From an uncultured Selenomonadales bacterium (GTDB taxonomy: Bacteria > Bacillota > Negativicutes > Selenomonadales > Selenomonadaceae): 7,340 bases of DNA. Position 1 is the first letter of the stretch; each line of letters begins with the position of its first letter. The DNA lies in the NCBI GenBank assembly GCA_937915885.1, contig CALGGP010000183.1, positions 1 through 7,340 of the forward strand, written 5' to 3'. The position numbers and the translations under genes are program-made. Of this stretch, positions 1-5,021 are shown piece by piece. The notes under the pieces are model-generated. The model was not told the DNA's origin. It saw only the letters and a program-made list of their open reading frames with translations, and did not search any database.

Positions 1-2
1 TT

Positions 3-3000
3 TTGAAAAAAATTTTTTCGAGGGTGGGCGGGCGGGATCGAAAAAATTTTTTTCCGTCACCCCGTCACTCTTTCAACGTCGTTTTCGCCACCTATCAGTC
101 GCTCGACAAAGTTGCCGCCGCCGATATCGACTTCGACCTCATCATTTGCGACGAGGCTCATCGCACCGCAGGCTTCGCAGAACTCGGCACCACCGCCCCG
201 CTCTTCAAACGCGTACACGATCAAAATTTTATCCGCGCAAAACGCCGCCTCTACATGACGGCGACTCCCAAACTGTTTACTACCAATTTGAAACGGACGG
301 CAGCGGAAAAAGACCTTACTTTGTGGTCGATGGACGACGAATCCGTCTTCGGCAAAGACTTCTACGTACTCAAATTTTCCGACGCCCTCGACCAACATCT
401 TTTGACCGACTACCGCGTCCTCGTTTTTACCGTCCGCGAAGAAGACGTTCCTCAAGCACTACGCGACCAATTCAACGCCGGCGATATCTCTAAAGTTTTC
501 GGCGCCGTCAACGCACTCAACAAAAAATTATCCCGCGAGTCCGAGTACATCCTCCGCGACGACCCCAACCCCATGCGCTCCGCCGTCGCTTACTGCTCAT
601 CGATCAAACTCTCTAAAACCATCGCCGACCTCTTCAATAAGATCGAGCCGACCGTCAACGCCGATCACGTCGACGGCTCCATGCGATCCGATCAACGCAA
701 ACAAAAATTATCCGCACTCAAACAATCGACCACAGACCGCTGTAACATTCTCACCAACGCCCGCTGTTTGTCCGAAGGGATCGACGTGCCCGCGCTCGAC
801 GCCGTTCTCTTTCTGTCGCCCCGCAAATCCCAAGTCGATATCATTCAAGCCGTCGGTCGAGTAATGCGCACCGCCGAAGGTAAAAATTACGGCTACGTCA
901 TTTTGCCCGTCGTCATTCCGCGCGGAGCCGATCCCGTCGACGAGCTCAATCACAACAAAGACTTCGACGTCGTCTGGCAGGTGCTTAACGCCCTTCGCGC
1001 TCACGACGACAAATTTTATATCGAAGTCAATAAACTCGCGCTCAACAATTCCTCCAACGCCGTCGGCGCCAATCGCAAGCTCATCATCGACGCCCCGCCC
1101 GAATATCAGATGACCCTCGACTTCGGCGAATATAAACGCGCCATCGTCGCGCGCATCGTCGAGAAGGTCGGCGACAGGCAATATTGGGCCACGTGGGGGC
1201 GCGATGTCGCCGTCATTGCCGAACGTCACAAGGCGCGCATCAAACAATTGATCGCCGTCGACGGCACTCATAAGGTCGCCTTCAACAATTTCCTCGACGG
1301 GCTCCGCCGCGATATCAATCCCAACGTCACCGAAGACGACGCCGTTGACATGCTCGCGCAGCACATCATCACTCGCCCCGTTTTCGAGGCGCTCTTCGCC
1401 GACAACAATTTTATTCTCAAAAACGCCGTCTCGCAGTCGCTCCAGACCGTTTTGAATCTCTTCAACGATCAAAGCACCGCCGTCGAGAACGAAAAATTTA
1501 ATGACATCTATAAATCCGTCCGCGATCGTTGCTCCGACATCGACAACGCCGCCGACCGTCAAAAAATCATCATCGAGCTCTACGACAAATTTTTCAAGGT
1601 CGCCTTGCACAAGACCGTCGAGAAGCTGGGCATCGTGTACACGCCCGTTGAGGTCGTCGACTTTATTCTGAAGTCCGTCGATGCCGTTCTCCGCGCGGAG
1701 TTCGATCGAAGTCTGTCGAGCGAAGGCGTTCATATCCTCGATCCTTTCACCGGCACCGGCACTTTCATCACTCGACTGTTGGATTTGGGCTTGATTGACG
1801 ATCAAAATTTGGAGCGCAAGTATCGCGAGGAGTTGCACGCCAATGAAATTGTGCTGTTGGCGTATTACATTGCGGCTATCAACATTGAGAATGCATATCG
1901 GGCGCGGCGTCCTCACGCCGATTATGCGCCTTTCGAGCGGATTTGTTTGACGGACACTTTTCAGTTGGCGGAGCTTGACGACGACGAGGTGACGAATCTG
2001 TTTCACGACGTGCTCACCGTCAACAACGAGCACATCAGGCGCCAGCGGCGGGCGGATATTCGGGTGATTGTCGGCAATCCGCCGTACTCTGTCGGGCAGC
2101 GCAGCGCCAATGACAACGCGCAAAATCAAAAATATCCCGCGCTCGAACGGCGCATCACCGAGACTTACGTCAAACACACCGACGCCTCTAACAAAAGTAA
2201 ACTCTATGACAGTTACATTAAGGCGTTTCGTTGGGCGTCCGATCGAATTGGCGAAAGCGGCGTGATCGGTTTCGTCACCAACGGCGGCTGGCTCGATACT
2301 GCGTCAATGGACGGGCTCCGCAAATGCTTTGAGGACGAGTTTACGTCGATCTACGTTTTCAATCTCCGCGGCAATGCGCGAACTCAGGGCGAGGCTCGTC
2401 GTCGAGAGCGTGATAATATTTTTGGCGAAGGGACGCGGACGCCGGTGACGATCACGATCCTTGTCAAGAATCCGGCGCATTATCGGAAGGCGGAAATTCA
2501 TTACGTCGATATCGGCGACTATCTTGATCGGAAGGCGAAGCTGAAGAAGATCGCGGCGTTCGATAATGTTTTGAGCGATCGATTTACGTCGGAGGCTCGA
2601 TTGATCGTTCCGAACGAGAAGCATGATTGGATCAATCAACGTGGCGACGAGTTTGACGGTTTCATTCCGATTGAGCCCGATAAAAAATTCGACGGCTCCG
2701 CGCGGAGTTTCTTCACAACGTTCTCAAAAGGTATTAATACTGCTCGTGACGCGTGGGCTTGGAATTTTTCTCGTGACGAGCTCGATCGAAATATGCGACG
2801 AACGATCAATTTTTACAACGCCAATCTCGGCAGCGATCCGATCTACGATCCGACGAAAATCAGTTGGGTTCGATCGACGATACAACATTTGGAGCGTGGC
2901 ACTGAAATTATTTTTGACGCCGATCGGATCGTTGAGAGCATTTACCGACCGTTCTGCCGTCAGTATCTTTACTACGATCGACTGATAAACGAAATGAGTT

Positions 3001-3809
3001 ATCAGATGCCGAAATTATTCCCGACGGGTCGCGAAAAAAATTTAATGATCTGCGTTCCGAGCATCGGCGACAAAAAAAATTTTTCGGTGCTGATAACTGA
3101 TCGGATTGTTGATCTGCATGTCGTCGGTGACGAGCAATGTTTTCCGCAGAGATGGTACGACGTGTCGGGCGGTGTGTTCGACGGCGTCACCGATCACATT
3201 CTGACGGAGGCTCAAAAAATTTACGGTGCGTCGGTGTCGAAGGACGACATCTTCTATTACGTGTACGGCTTTCTGCATCTGCCGTCGTATCGTGCGCGCT
3301 TTGCGAACGAACTGCGCAAATCTCTGCCGAAGTTGATCCTGGTTGAGCGTGCGGAGGATTTTTGGGCGTTGGTTGAAGCGGGGCGTGCGTTGGCTGATCT
3401 ACACATACACTATGAAACGCAACCCGCTCCCGACGGTGTAGAAGTTTTAATCGATAATGAGACCGTCGCTCCAATTCCTAATTCCTCATTCCTAATTCCT
3501 AATTATCGCATCGCGAAGATGCGGCTGTCGAAGGATCGGACGGAGCTAAAGTACAACGGCTCGATCATCATAAAAAACATTCCGGCGCGGAGCTTTGAGT
3601 ATGTGGTGAACGGGCGTAGTCCGCTCGAATGGATCATCGATCGATATCAGATAAAGACGGACAAGGCGAGCGGCTTGATCAACGATCCCAACGATTGGTG
3701 TTCGGAGCATGGCGATCCGGATTATATCTTACGCTTGATCCTGAGCGTGTTGACGGTGAGCCTTCGGACGGTGGAGATCATTGACGCGCTTCCGAAGATC
3801 GATTTTTGA
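3..3809 (+). CDS. Type ISP restriction-modification enzyme (helicase-methyltransferase-specificity), 5' partial
   Basis: This is a single-chain ATP-dependent restriction-modification protein of the type ISP (LlaGI/LlaBIII-like) kind. It should methylate adenine in its recognition site, and translocate along and cut unmethylated DNA. Visible in order: SF2 helicase motif II DEAH (residues 50-53), MTATP (85-89), SEGIDVP (257-263) and QAVGRVMR (282-289); a linker; YTPVEVVDF (546-554), which opens the methyltransferase; SAM motif DPFTGTGTF (580-588); the catalytic N6-adenine motif NPPY (692-695); and a C-terminal region of about 570 residues that should hold target recognition. The helicase Walker A and the N-terminal Mrr-like nuclease are not in the window. 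The frame is open to the left edge, and 1268 residues is about 300 short of the family's usual 1,550-1,600, so the gene is most likely cut by the window edge. The TTG at 3 is not a supported start. The stop TGA (3807-3809) lies 3 bp before an antisense RNA promoter. Residues 1158-1167 come from a heptamer repeat. Confidence 0.88.
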   Translation: MKKIFSRVGGRDRKNFFPSPRHSFNVVFATYQSLDKVAAADIDFDLIICDEAHRTAGFAELGTTAPLFKRVHDQNFIRAKRRLYMTATPKLFTTNLKRTAAEKDLTLWSMDDESVFGKDFYVLKFSDALDQHLLTDYRVLVFTVREEDVPQALRDQFNAGDISKVFGAVNALNKKLSRESEYILRDDPNPMRSAVAYCSSIKLSKTIADLFNKIEPTVNADHVDGSMRSDQRKQKLSALKQSTTDRCNILTNARCLSEGIDVPALDAVLFLSPRKSQVDIIQAVGRVMRTAEGKNYGYVILPVVIPRGADPVDELNHNKDFDVVWQVLNALRAHDDKFYIEVNKLALNNSSNAVGANRKLIIDAPPEYQMTLDFGEYKRAIVARIVEKVGDRQYWATWGRDVAVIAERHKARIKQLIAVDGTHKVAFNNFLDGLRRDINPNVTEDDAVDMLAQHIITRPVFEALFADNNFILKNAVSQSLQTVLNLFNDQSTAVENEKFNDIYKSVRDRCSDIDNAADRQKIIIELYDKFFKVALHKTVEKLGIVYTPVEVVDFILKSVDAVLRAEFDRSLSSEGVHILDPFTGTGTFITRLLDLGLIDDQNLERKYREELHANEIVLLAYYIAAINIENAYRARRPHADYAPFERICLTDTFQLAELDDDEVTNLFHDVLTVNNEHIRRQRRADIRVIVGNPPYSVGQRSANDNAQNQKYPALERRITETYVKHTDASNKSKLYDSYIKAFRWASDRIGESGVIGFVTNGGWLDTASMDGLRKCFEDEFTSIYVFNLRGNARTQGEARRRERDNIFGEGTRTPVTITILVKNPAHYRKAEIHYVDIGDYLDRKAKLKKIAAFDNVLSDRFTSEARLIVPNEKHDWINQRGDEFDGFIPIEPDKKFDGSARSFFTTFSKGINTARDAWAWNFSRDELDRNMRRTINFYNANLGSDPIYDPTKISWVRSTIQHLERGTEIIFDADRIVESIYRPFCRQYLYYDRLINEMSYQMPKLFPTGREKNLMICVPSIGDKKNFSVLITDRIVDLHVVGDEQCFPQRWYDVSGGVFDGVTDHILTEAQKIYGASVSKDDIFYYVYGFLHLPSYRARFANELRKSLPKLILVERAEDFWALVEAGRALADLHIHYETQPAPDGVEVLIDNETVAPIPNSSFLIPNYRIAKMRLSKDRTELKYNGSIIIKNIPARSFEYVVNGRSPLEWIIDRYQIKTDKASGLINDPNDWCSEHGDPDYILRLILSVLTVSLRTVEIIDALPKIDF
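3474..3501 (+). repeat. Heptanucleotide tandem repeat inside the restriction gene
   Basis: Four consecutive 7-bp units read ATTCCTA, ATTCCTC, ATTCCTA, ATTCCTA, followed by a partial ATT. The run encodes a repetitive stretch (IPNSSFLIPN) in the C-terminal part of the restriction enzyme. A 7-bp unit shifts frame each copy, so only multiples of three units keep the reading frame. It looks like a short insertion in otherwise normal coding sequence. Confidence 0.85.
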
Positions 3810-3812
3810 CGG

Positions 3813-3841
3813 TTGACAGGGCGCGGGCGATGTGGTAATAT
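3813..3841 (+). promoter_or_regulatory. Promoter of antisense RNA 1
   Basis: TTGACA (3813-3818), a 17-bp spacer, then TAATAT (3836-3841) preceded by TGG, an extended -10. Transcription should start near 3848. The -35 lies 3 bp after the restriction gene's stop codon. Confidence 0.8.
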
Positions 3842-3866
3842 AAAGTCGTTCGTAAAGAATGCACTA

Positions 3867-3890
3867 CGCCGAGTGATCATAGCGCGAACC
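3867..3890 (+). repeat. Direct repeat 1 (antisense copy of peptide 1 start region)
   Basis: Matches + strand positions 4040-4063, over the ribosome binding site and first codons of peptide 1, at 19 of 24 positions. Two of the differences (3874 and 3880) would be U-G pairs in the RNA duplex. The antisense copy holds TCAT, the complement of an ATGA start, whereas the gene has TCAC (GTG start). Confidence 0.75.
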
Positions 3891-3900
3891 AAAAAAAGAA

Positions 3901-3927
3901 CCCTCGGGAGTTTCAGCCTCTCGAGGG
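3901..3927. terminator. Shared terminator 1
   Basis: A 10-bp stem, CCCTCGGGAG (3901-3910) with CTCTCGAGGG (3918-3927), and a 7-nt loop TTTCAGC. On the minus strand it is followed by TTCTTTTTTT (A-run at 3891-3897), so it is a good terminator for peptide mRNA 1. On the plus strand only TTTAATCG follows, so it is weaker for the antisense RNA. Confidence 0.85.
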
Positions 3928-3949
3928 TTTAATCGTTCCAGATTATGTT

Positions 3950-3970
3950 GTTGCTTAGTTGAAGAGCAAC
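3950..3970 (-). other. Conserved hairpin over the stop codon of peptide 1
   Basis: GTTGCT (3950-3955) pairs with AGCAAC (3965-3970) across a 9-nt loop that contains most of the stop codon. The equivalent hairpin in the other modules keeps the 9-nt loop, while the stem sequence changes by paired substitutions. Confidence 0.6.
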
Positions 3971-4053
3971 GTCACGACGAAATCGATCGCCTTGCAGACG
4001 TAATAGCCTGCGATGCTTGCGCCGACCGCCTCTATGAAACGCCGAGCGTTCAC
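3955..4053 (-). CDS. Small hydrophobic peptide 1 (putative type I toxin, 32 aa)
   Basis: A 32-residue peptide with a short basic N-terminus (ARRF) and one hydrophobic helix. The core, EAVGASIAGYYVCKAIDF, is shared with the three neighbouring paralogues. It is likely a membrane peptide toxin whose translation is blocked by antisense RNA 1; this comes from the par-like layout, not from a recognised family. The start is GTG at 4053, the only one of the four not ATG. It is chosen because GGAGG (4062-4066) lies 8 nt upstream, the same spacing as in the other three genes, and because the frame before it runs through the leader and promoter. The size equals that of Fst (33 aa), but the sequence lacks the clear Fst PxxxG signature. 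The GTG and the imperfect antisense match suggest this module is drifting. Confidence 0.82.
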   Translation of the reverse strand: MNARRFIEAVGASIAGYYVCKAIDFVVTLLFN

Positions 4054-4092
4054 AGCGCTCACCTCCCTTCCGATGAAGTCACCGAAAGGTGC
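4054..4092 (-). promoter_or_regulatory. Leader of peptide mRNA 1 with ribosome-site-sequestering element
   Basis: In the mRNA, CACCUUUC (+ strand 4084-4091) can pair over all 8 bases, with two G-U pairs, with GGGAGGUG of the ribosome binding site (4060-4067). It can alternatively form a small local hairpin with the GGUG just after it. Either state could tune translation. Confidence 0.55.
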
Positions 4093-4098
4093 ACGCGT

Positions 4099-4127
4099 AT
4101 TATACAACGTCGGCGCGAATGATGCAA
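4099..4127 (-). promoter_or_regulatory. Promoter of peptide gene 1
   Basis: Minus strand TTGCAT (4127-4122), a 17-bp spacer, then perfect TATAAT (4104-4099). Transcription should start near 4092. It lies back to back with the antisense promoter of module 2. Confidence 0.8.
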
Positions 4128-4140
4128 CGGGGGTTGGCTG

Positions 4141-4170
4141 TTGACAGAGGCGCGGGCGATGTGGTAGCAT
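4141..4170 (+). promoter_or_regulatory. Promoter of antisense RNA 2
   Basis: TTGACA (4141-4146), an 18-bp spacer, then TAGCAT (4165-4170) with a TGG extended -10. The expected start, near 4177, coincides with the beginning of a hairpin. Confidence 0.75.
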
Positions 4171-4192
4171 GAGACCGTGTTTTGGAACACTA

Positions 4193-4211
4193 TTCTTGAG
4201 AGACATAAAAC
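4193..4211 (+). repeat. Direct repeat 2 (antisense copy of peptide 2 start region)
   Basis: The 19-nt TTCTTGAGAGACATAAAAC occurs here and, perfectly, at 4358-4376, where it covers the ATG and first codons of peptide 2. It lies just beyond the U-tract end of peptide mRNA 2, so it is not part of that mRNA's 3' end and is free to pair with the 5' region. Confidence 0.9.
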
Positions 4212-4220
4212 GAAAAAAGA

Positions 4221-4247
4221 CCCTCGGGAGCTTGCGACTCTCGAGGG
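4221..4247. terminator. Shared terminator 2
   Basis: Stem CCCTCGGGAG (4221-4230) with CTCTCGAGGG (4238-4247), loop CTTGCGA. On the minus strand a T-rich tract follows (A-run 4213-4218). On the plus strand TTTACTCG follows. Confidence 0.85.
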
Positions 4248-4269
4248 TTTACTCGTTACGGATAATGTT

Positions 4270-4288
4270 GCTGTCTCAGAAGAACAGC
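4270..4288 (-). other. Conserved hairpin over the stop codon of peptide 2
   Basis: GCTGT (4270-4274) pairs with ACAGC (4284-4288) across a 9-nt loop holding the stop codon. Compared with module 1, four consecutive base pairs are changed on both sides, so pairing is kept. Confidence 0.6.
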
Positions 4289-4371
4289 GTTATGACGTAA
4301 TCGACTGCCTTGCAAACGTAGTACCCGACTACGCTCGCGCCGACTGCCTCTAAGAATTTCTTGAGAGACAT
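4276..4371 (-). CDS. Small hydrophobic peptide 2 (putative type I toxin, 31 aa)
   Basis: A 31-residue one-helix peptide. It starts MSLKKF, continues with the core EAVGASVVGYYVCKAVDY, and ends in hydrophobic ITLFF. The ATG at 4371 has GGAGG (4380-4384) 8 nt upstream. The core is almost identical at DNA level to peptide 4 and differs from 1 and 3 at the same positions (V for A, V for I, Y for F). The first five codons are unlike those of the other copies and are exactly the part covered by antisense RNA 2. Insertion into the membrane and toxicity are inferred. Confidence 0.85.
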   Translation of the reverse strand: MSLKKFLEAVGASVVGYYVCKAVDYVITLFF

Positions 4372-4415
4372 AAAACTCACCTCCCTTCCGTTGGTTCTCA
4401 CCAAGAAAGGTGGCT
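4372..4415 (-). promoter_or_regulatory. Leader of peptide mRNA 2 with ribosome-site-sequestering element
   Basis: CACCUUUC (+ strand 4405-4412) can pair with GGGAGGUG of the ribosome binding site over 8 bases. It also forms the local hairpin CACC-UUUCUU-GGUG near the 5' end of the mRNA. Confidence 0.55.
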
Positions 4416-4421
4416 ACGGAC

Positions 4422-4450
4422 ATTATACACTGTCGGCGCGATTGAGGCAA
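4422..4450 (-). promoter_or_regulatory. Promoter of peptide gene 2
   Basis: Minus strand TTGCCT (4450-4445), a 17-bp spacer, TATAAT (4427-4422). Expected start near 4415. Confidence 0.8.
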
Positions 4451-4464
4451 CGGGCGATTGATCG

Positions 4465-4494
4465 TTGACAAGTGGTTACGTCGTGTGATAGCAT
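4465..4494 (+). promoter_or_regulatory. Promoter of antisense RNA 3
   Basis: TTGACA (4465-4470), an 18-bp spacer, TAGCAT (4489-4494) with a TGA extended -10. Expected start near 4501. Confidence 0.72.
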
Positions 4495-4525
4495 ACAATC
4501 GTAGATCAGTGAATCTACACGGATA

Positions 4526-4538
4526 AGCCGCATAAGAT
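4526..4538 (+). repeat. Direct repeat 3 (antisense copy of peptide 3 start region)
   Basis: AGCCGCATAAGAT occurs here and at 4693-4705, where CAT is the complement of the ATG of peptide 3. It is next to the A-run that ends peptide mRNA 3. Confidence 0.85.
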
Positions 4539-4547
4539 AAAAAAGAA

Positions 4548-4574
4548 CCCTCGGGAGCGGGTAACTCTCGGGGG
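4548..4574. terminator. Shared terminator 3
   Basis: Stem CCCTCGGGAG (4548-4557) with CTCTCGGGGG (4565-4574), loop CGGGTAA. Minus-strand T-tract opposite the A-run 4539-4544. Plus strand followed by TTTATTCG. Confidence 0.83.
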
Positions 4575-4596
4575 TTTATTCGTGTTTGATTATGTT

Positions 4597-4617
4597 GTTG
4601 CTCAGTTAGAAAGCAAC
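4597..4617 (-). other. Conserved hairpin over the stop codon of peptide 3
   Basis: GTTGCT (4597-4602) pairs with AGCAAC (4612-4617) across a 9-nt loop. The stem is the same as in module 1, although the loop differs. Confidence 0.6.
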
Positions 4618-4700
4618 GTCACGACGAAGTCGATAGCCTTGCAGACGTAATAGCCTGCGACGCTTGCACCGATCGCCTCTATGAAACGGCTCAGCCGCAT
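4602..4700 (-). CDS. Small hydrophobic peptide 3 (putative type I toxin, 32 aa)
   Basis: A 32-residue one-helix peptide. It starts MRLSRF, has the core EAIGASVAGYYVCKAIDF, and ends VVTLLSN. The ATG at 4700 has GGAGG (4709-4713) 8 nt upstream. It is closest to peptide 1 in the core and the C-terminus. The divergent first codons match antisense RNA 3 only. As with its paralogues, membrane toxicity is inferred from size, hydrophobicity and the par-like arrangement. Confidence 0.85.
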   Translation of the reverse strand: MRLSRFIEAIGASVAGYYVCKAIDFVVTLLSN

Positions 4701-4742
4701 AAGATTCACCTCCCTTCGTTGGTTTGCACCACGGAAGGTGGC
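4701..4742 (-). promoter_or_regulatory. Leader of peptide mRNA 3 with ribosome-site-sequestering element
   Basis: CACCUUCC (+ strand 4733-4740) can pair with GGGAGGUG of the ribosome binding site over 8 bases with one G-U. The local alternative hairpin is CCAC-CUUCC-GUGG. The sequence differs from modules 2 and 4, but both pairings survive. Confidence 0.55.
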
Positions 4743-4748
4743 GACCGC

Positions 4749-4777
4749 ATTATACAACGTTATCTCGAGTGATGCAA
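4749..4777 (-). promoter_or_regulatory. Promoter of peptide gene 3
   Basis: Minus strand TTGCAT (4777-4772), a 17-bp spacer, TATAAT (4754-4749). Expected start near 4742. Confidence 0.8.
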
Positions 4778-4791
4778 CGGGCGCTTGATCG

Positions 4792-4821
4792 TTGACAGCT
4801 GGCGGCGCCGTGTGGTAACAT
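4792..4821 (+). promoter_or_regulatory. Promoter of antisense RNA 4
   Basis: TTGACA (4792-4797), an 18-bp spacer, TAACAT (4816-4821) with a TGG extended -10. A TATAAT at 4821-4826 is too far from the -35 (23 bp) to be its partner. Confidence 0.75.
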
Positions 4822-4846
4822 ATAATTGTAGCCTCGACAACTACAA

Positions 4847-4859
4847 GGAAGGTCATAGC
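4847..4859 (+). repeat. Direct repeat 4 (antisense copy of peptide 4 start region)
   Basis: GGAAGGTCATAGC occurs here and at 5012-5024, where CAT is the complement of the peptide 4 ATG. Confidence 0.85.
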
Positions 4860-4869
4860 GCACAAAAAG

Positions 4870-4896
4870 CCCCCGGGAGCTTCCTACTCTCGGGGG
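4870..4896. terminator. Shared terminator 4
   Basis: Stem CCCCCGGGAG (4870-4879) with CTCTCGGGGG (4887-4896), extended by G4869-C4897 and two A-T pairs; loop CTTCCTA. The minus-strand T-tract is opposite A4864-4868. The plus-strand U-tract is poor (CTTAACC). Confidence 0.83.
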
Positions 4897-4918
4897 CTTA
4901 ACCGTGCGGGTTATGTTA

Positions 4919-4937
4919 CTGCTTAATCGAAGAGCAG
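4919..4937 (-). other. Conserved hairpin over the stop codon of peptide 4
   Basis: CTGCT (4919-4923) pairs with AGCAG (4933-4937) across a 9-nt loop that contains part of the stop codon. The outer C-G pair replaces T-A of modules 1 and 3. Confidence 0.58.
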
Positions 4938-5021
4938 CATCATGACGTAATCGACTGCTTTGCAAACGTAGTACCCGACTACGCTCGCGCCGACCGCCTC
5001 TATAAACCGACGGAAGGTCAT
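4923..5021 (-). CDS. Small hydrophobic peptide 4 (putative type I toxin, 32 aa)
   Basis: A 32-residue one-helix peptide. It starts MTFRRF, has the core EAVGASVVGYYVCKAVDY, and ends VMMLLFD. The ATG at 5021 has GGAGG (5030-5034) 8 nt upstream. It pairs with peptide 2 in the A-B-A-B pattern. It is the copy nearest tadA. No terminator separates tadA from this gene, so tadA read-through would place this peptide on a longer transcript. The toxin role is inferred. Confidence 0.85.
   Translation of the reverse strand: MTFRRFIEAVGASVVGYYVCKAVDYVMMLLFD

Larger units (their letters stand above)
3848..3932 (+). ncRNA. Antisense RNA 1 (predicted antitoxin of peptide 1)
   Basis: This is a predicted small RNA of about 85 nt that runs from its own promoter to the shared terminator. 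It starts with a short hairpin (CGTTC 3847-3851 with GAATG 3857-3861). It then carries a 24-nt segment (3867-3890) matching 19 of 24 positions over the start of peptide gene 1 (4040-4063), and ends in the terminator hairpin. The hairpin is complementary to the peptide mRNA's 3' end, and the segment can pair in trans with its translation start. The layout matches RNA II of the Fst par locus. No RNA evidence is available here. Confidence 0.65.
4177..4252 (+). ncRNA. Antisense RNA 2 (predicted antitoxin of peptide 2)
   Basis: Predicted RNA of about 76 nt. It opens with the hairpin GTGTT-TTGG-AACAC (4177-4190). It then carries a 19-nt segment (4193-4211) identical to + strand 4358-4376 over the start codon of peptide 2, and ends at the shared terminator. 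The perfect 19-nt complementarity to its own peptide mRNA is the strongest antisense signal of the four modules. Confidence 0.72.
4501..4579 (+). ncRNA. Antisense RNA 3 (predicted antitoxin of peptide 3)
   Basis: Predicted RNA of about 79 nt. The 5' hairpin GTAGAT (4501-4506) with ATCTAC (4513-4518) begins at the expected start point. A 13-nt segment (4526-4538) follows, identical to + strand 4693-4705 over the start of peptide 3, and then the shared terminator. Confidence 0.65.
4827..4901 (+). ncRNA. Antisense RNA 4 (predicted antitoxin of peptide 4)
   Basis: Predicted RNA of about 75 nt. The 5' hairpin is TTGTAG (4826-4831) with CTACAA (4841-4846). A 13-nt segment (4847-4859) follows, identical to + strand 5012-5024 over the start of peptide 4, then the shared terminator. 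Its TCATAGCGC is also present in antisense RNA 1, which suggests common ancestry of those two segments. Confidence 0.65.

Noticed and set aside
708..2177. A 489-codon open frame on the minus strand opposite the restriction gene
   Set aside because: It is a by-product of the C-rich third positions of the sense gene. It has no ribosome site or recognisable domain, and the sense frame has complete helicase and methyltransferase motifs.
3955..4206. Longer (80-90 codon) versions of peptides 1 and 3
   Set aside because: The extended frames pass through the TATAAT promoter and leader. The short forms have an ideal ribosome site at the same 8-nt spacing in all four modules.
3901..4896. The hairpins as tRNA-like or riboswitch elements
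   Set aside because: They are simple 10-bp stems with 7-nt loops and adjacent T-tracts, fully explained as terminators. No ligand-binding core is visible.
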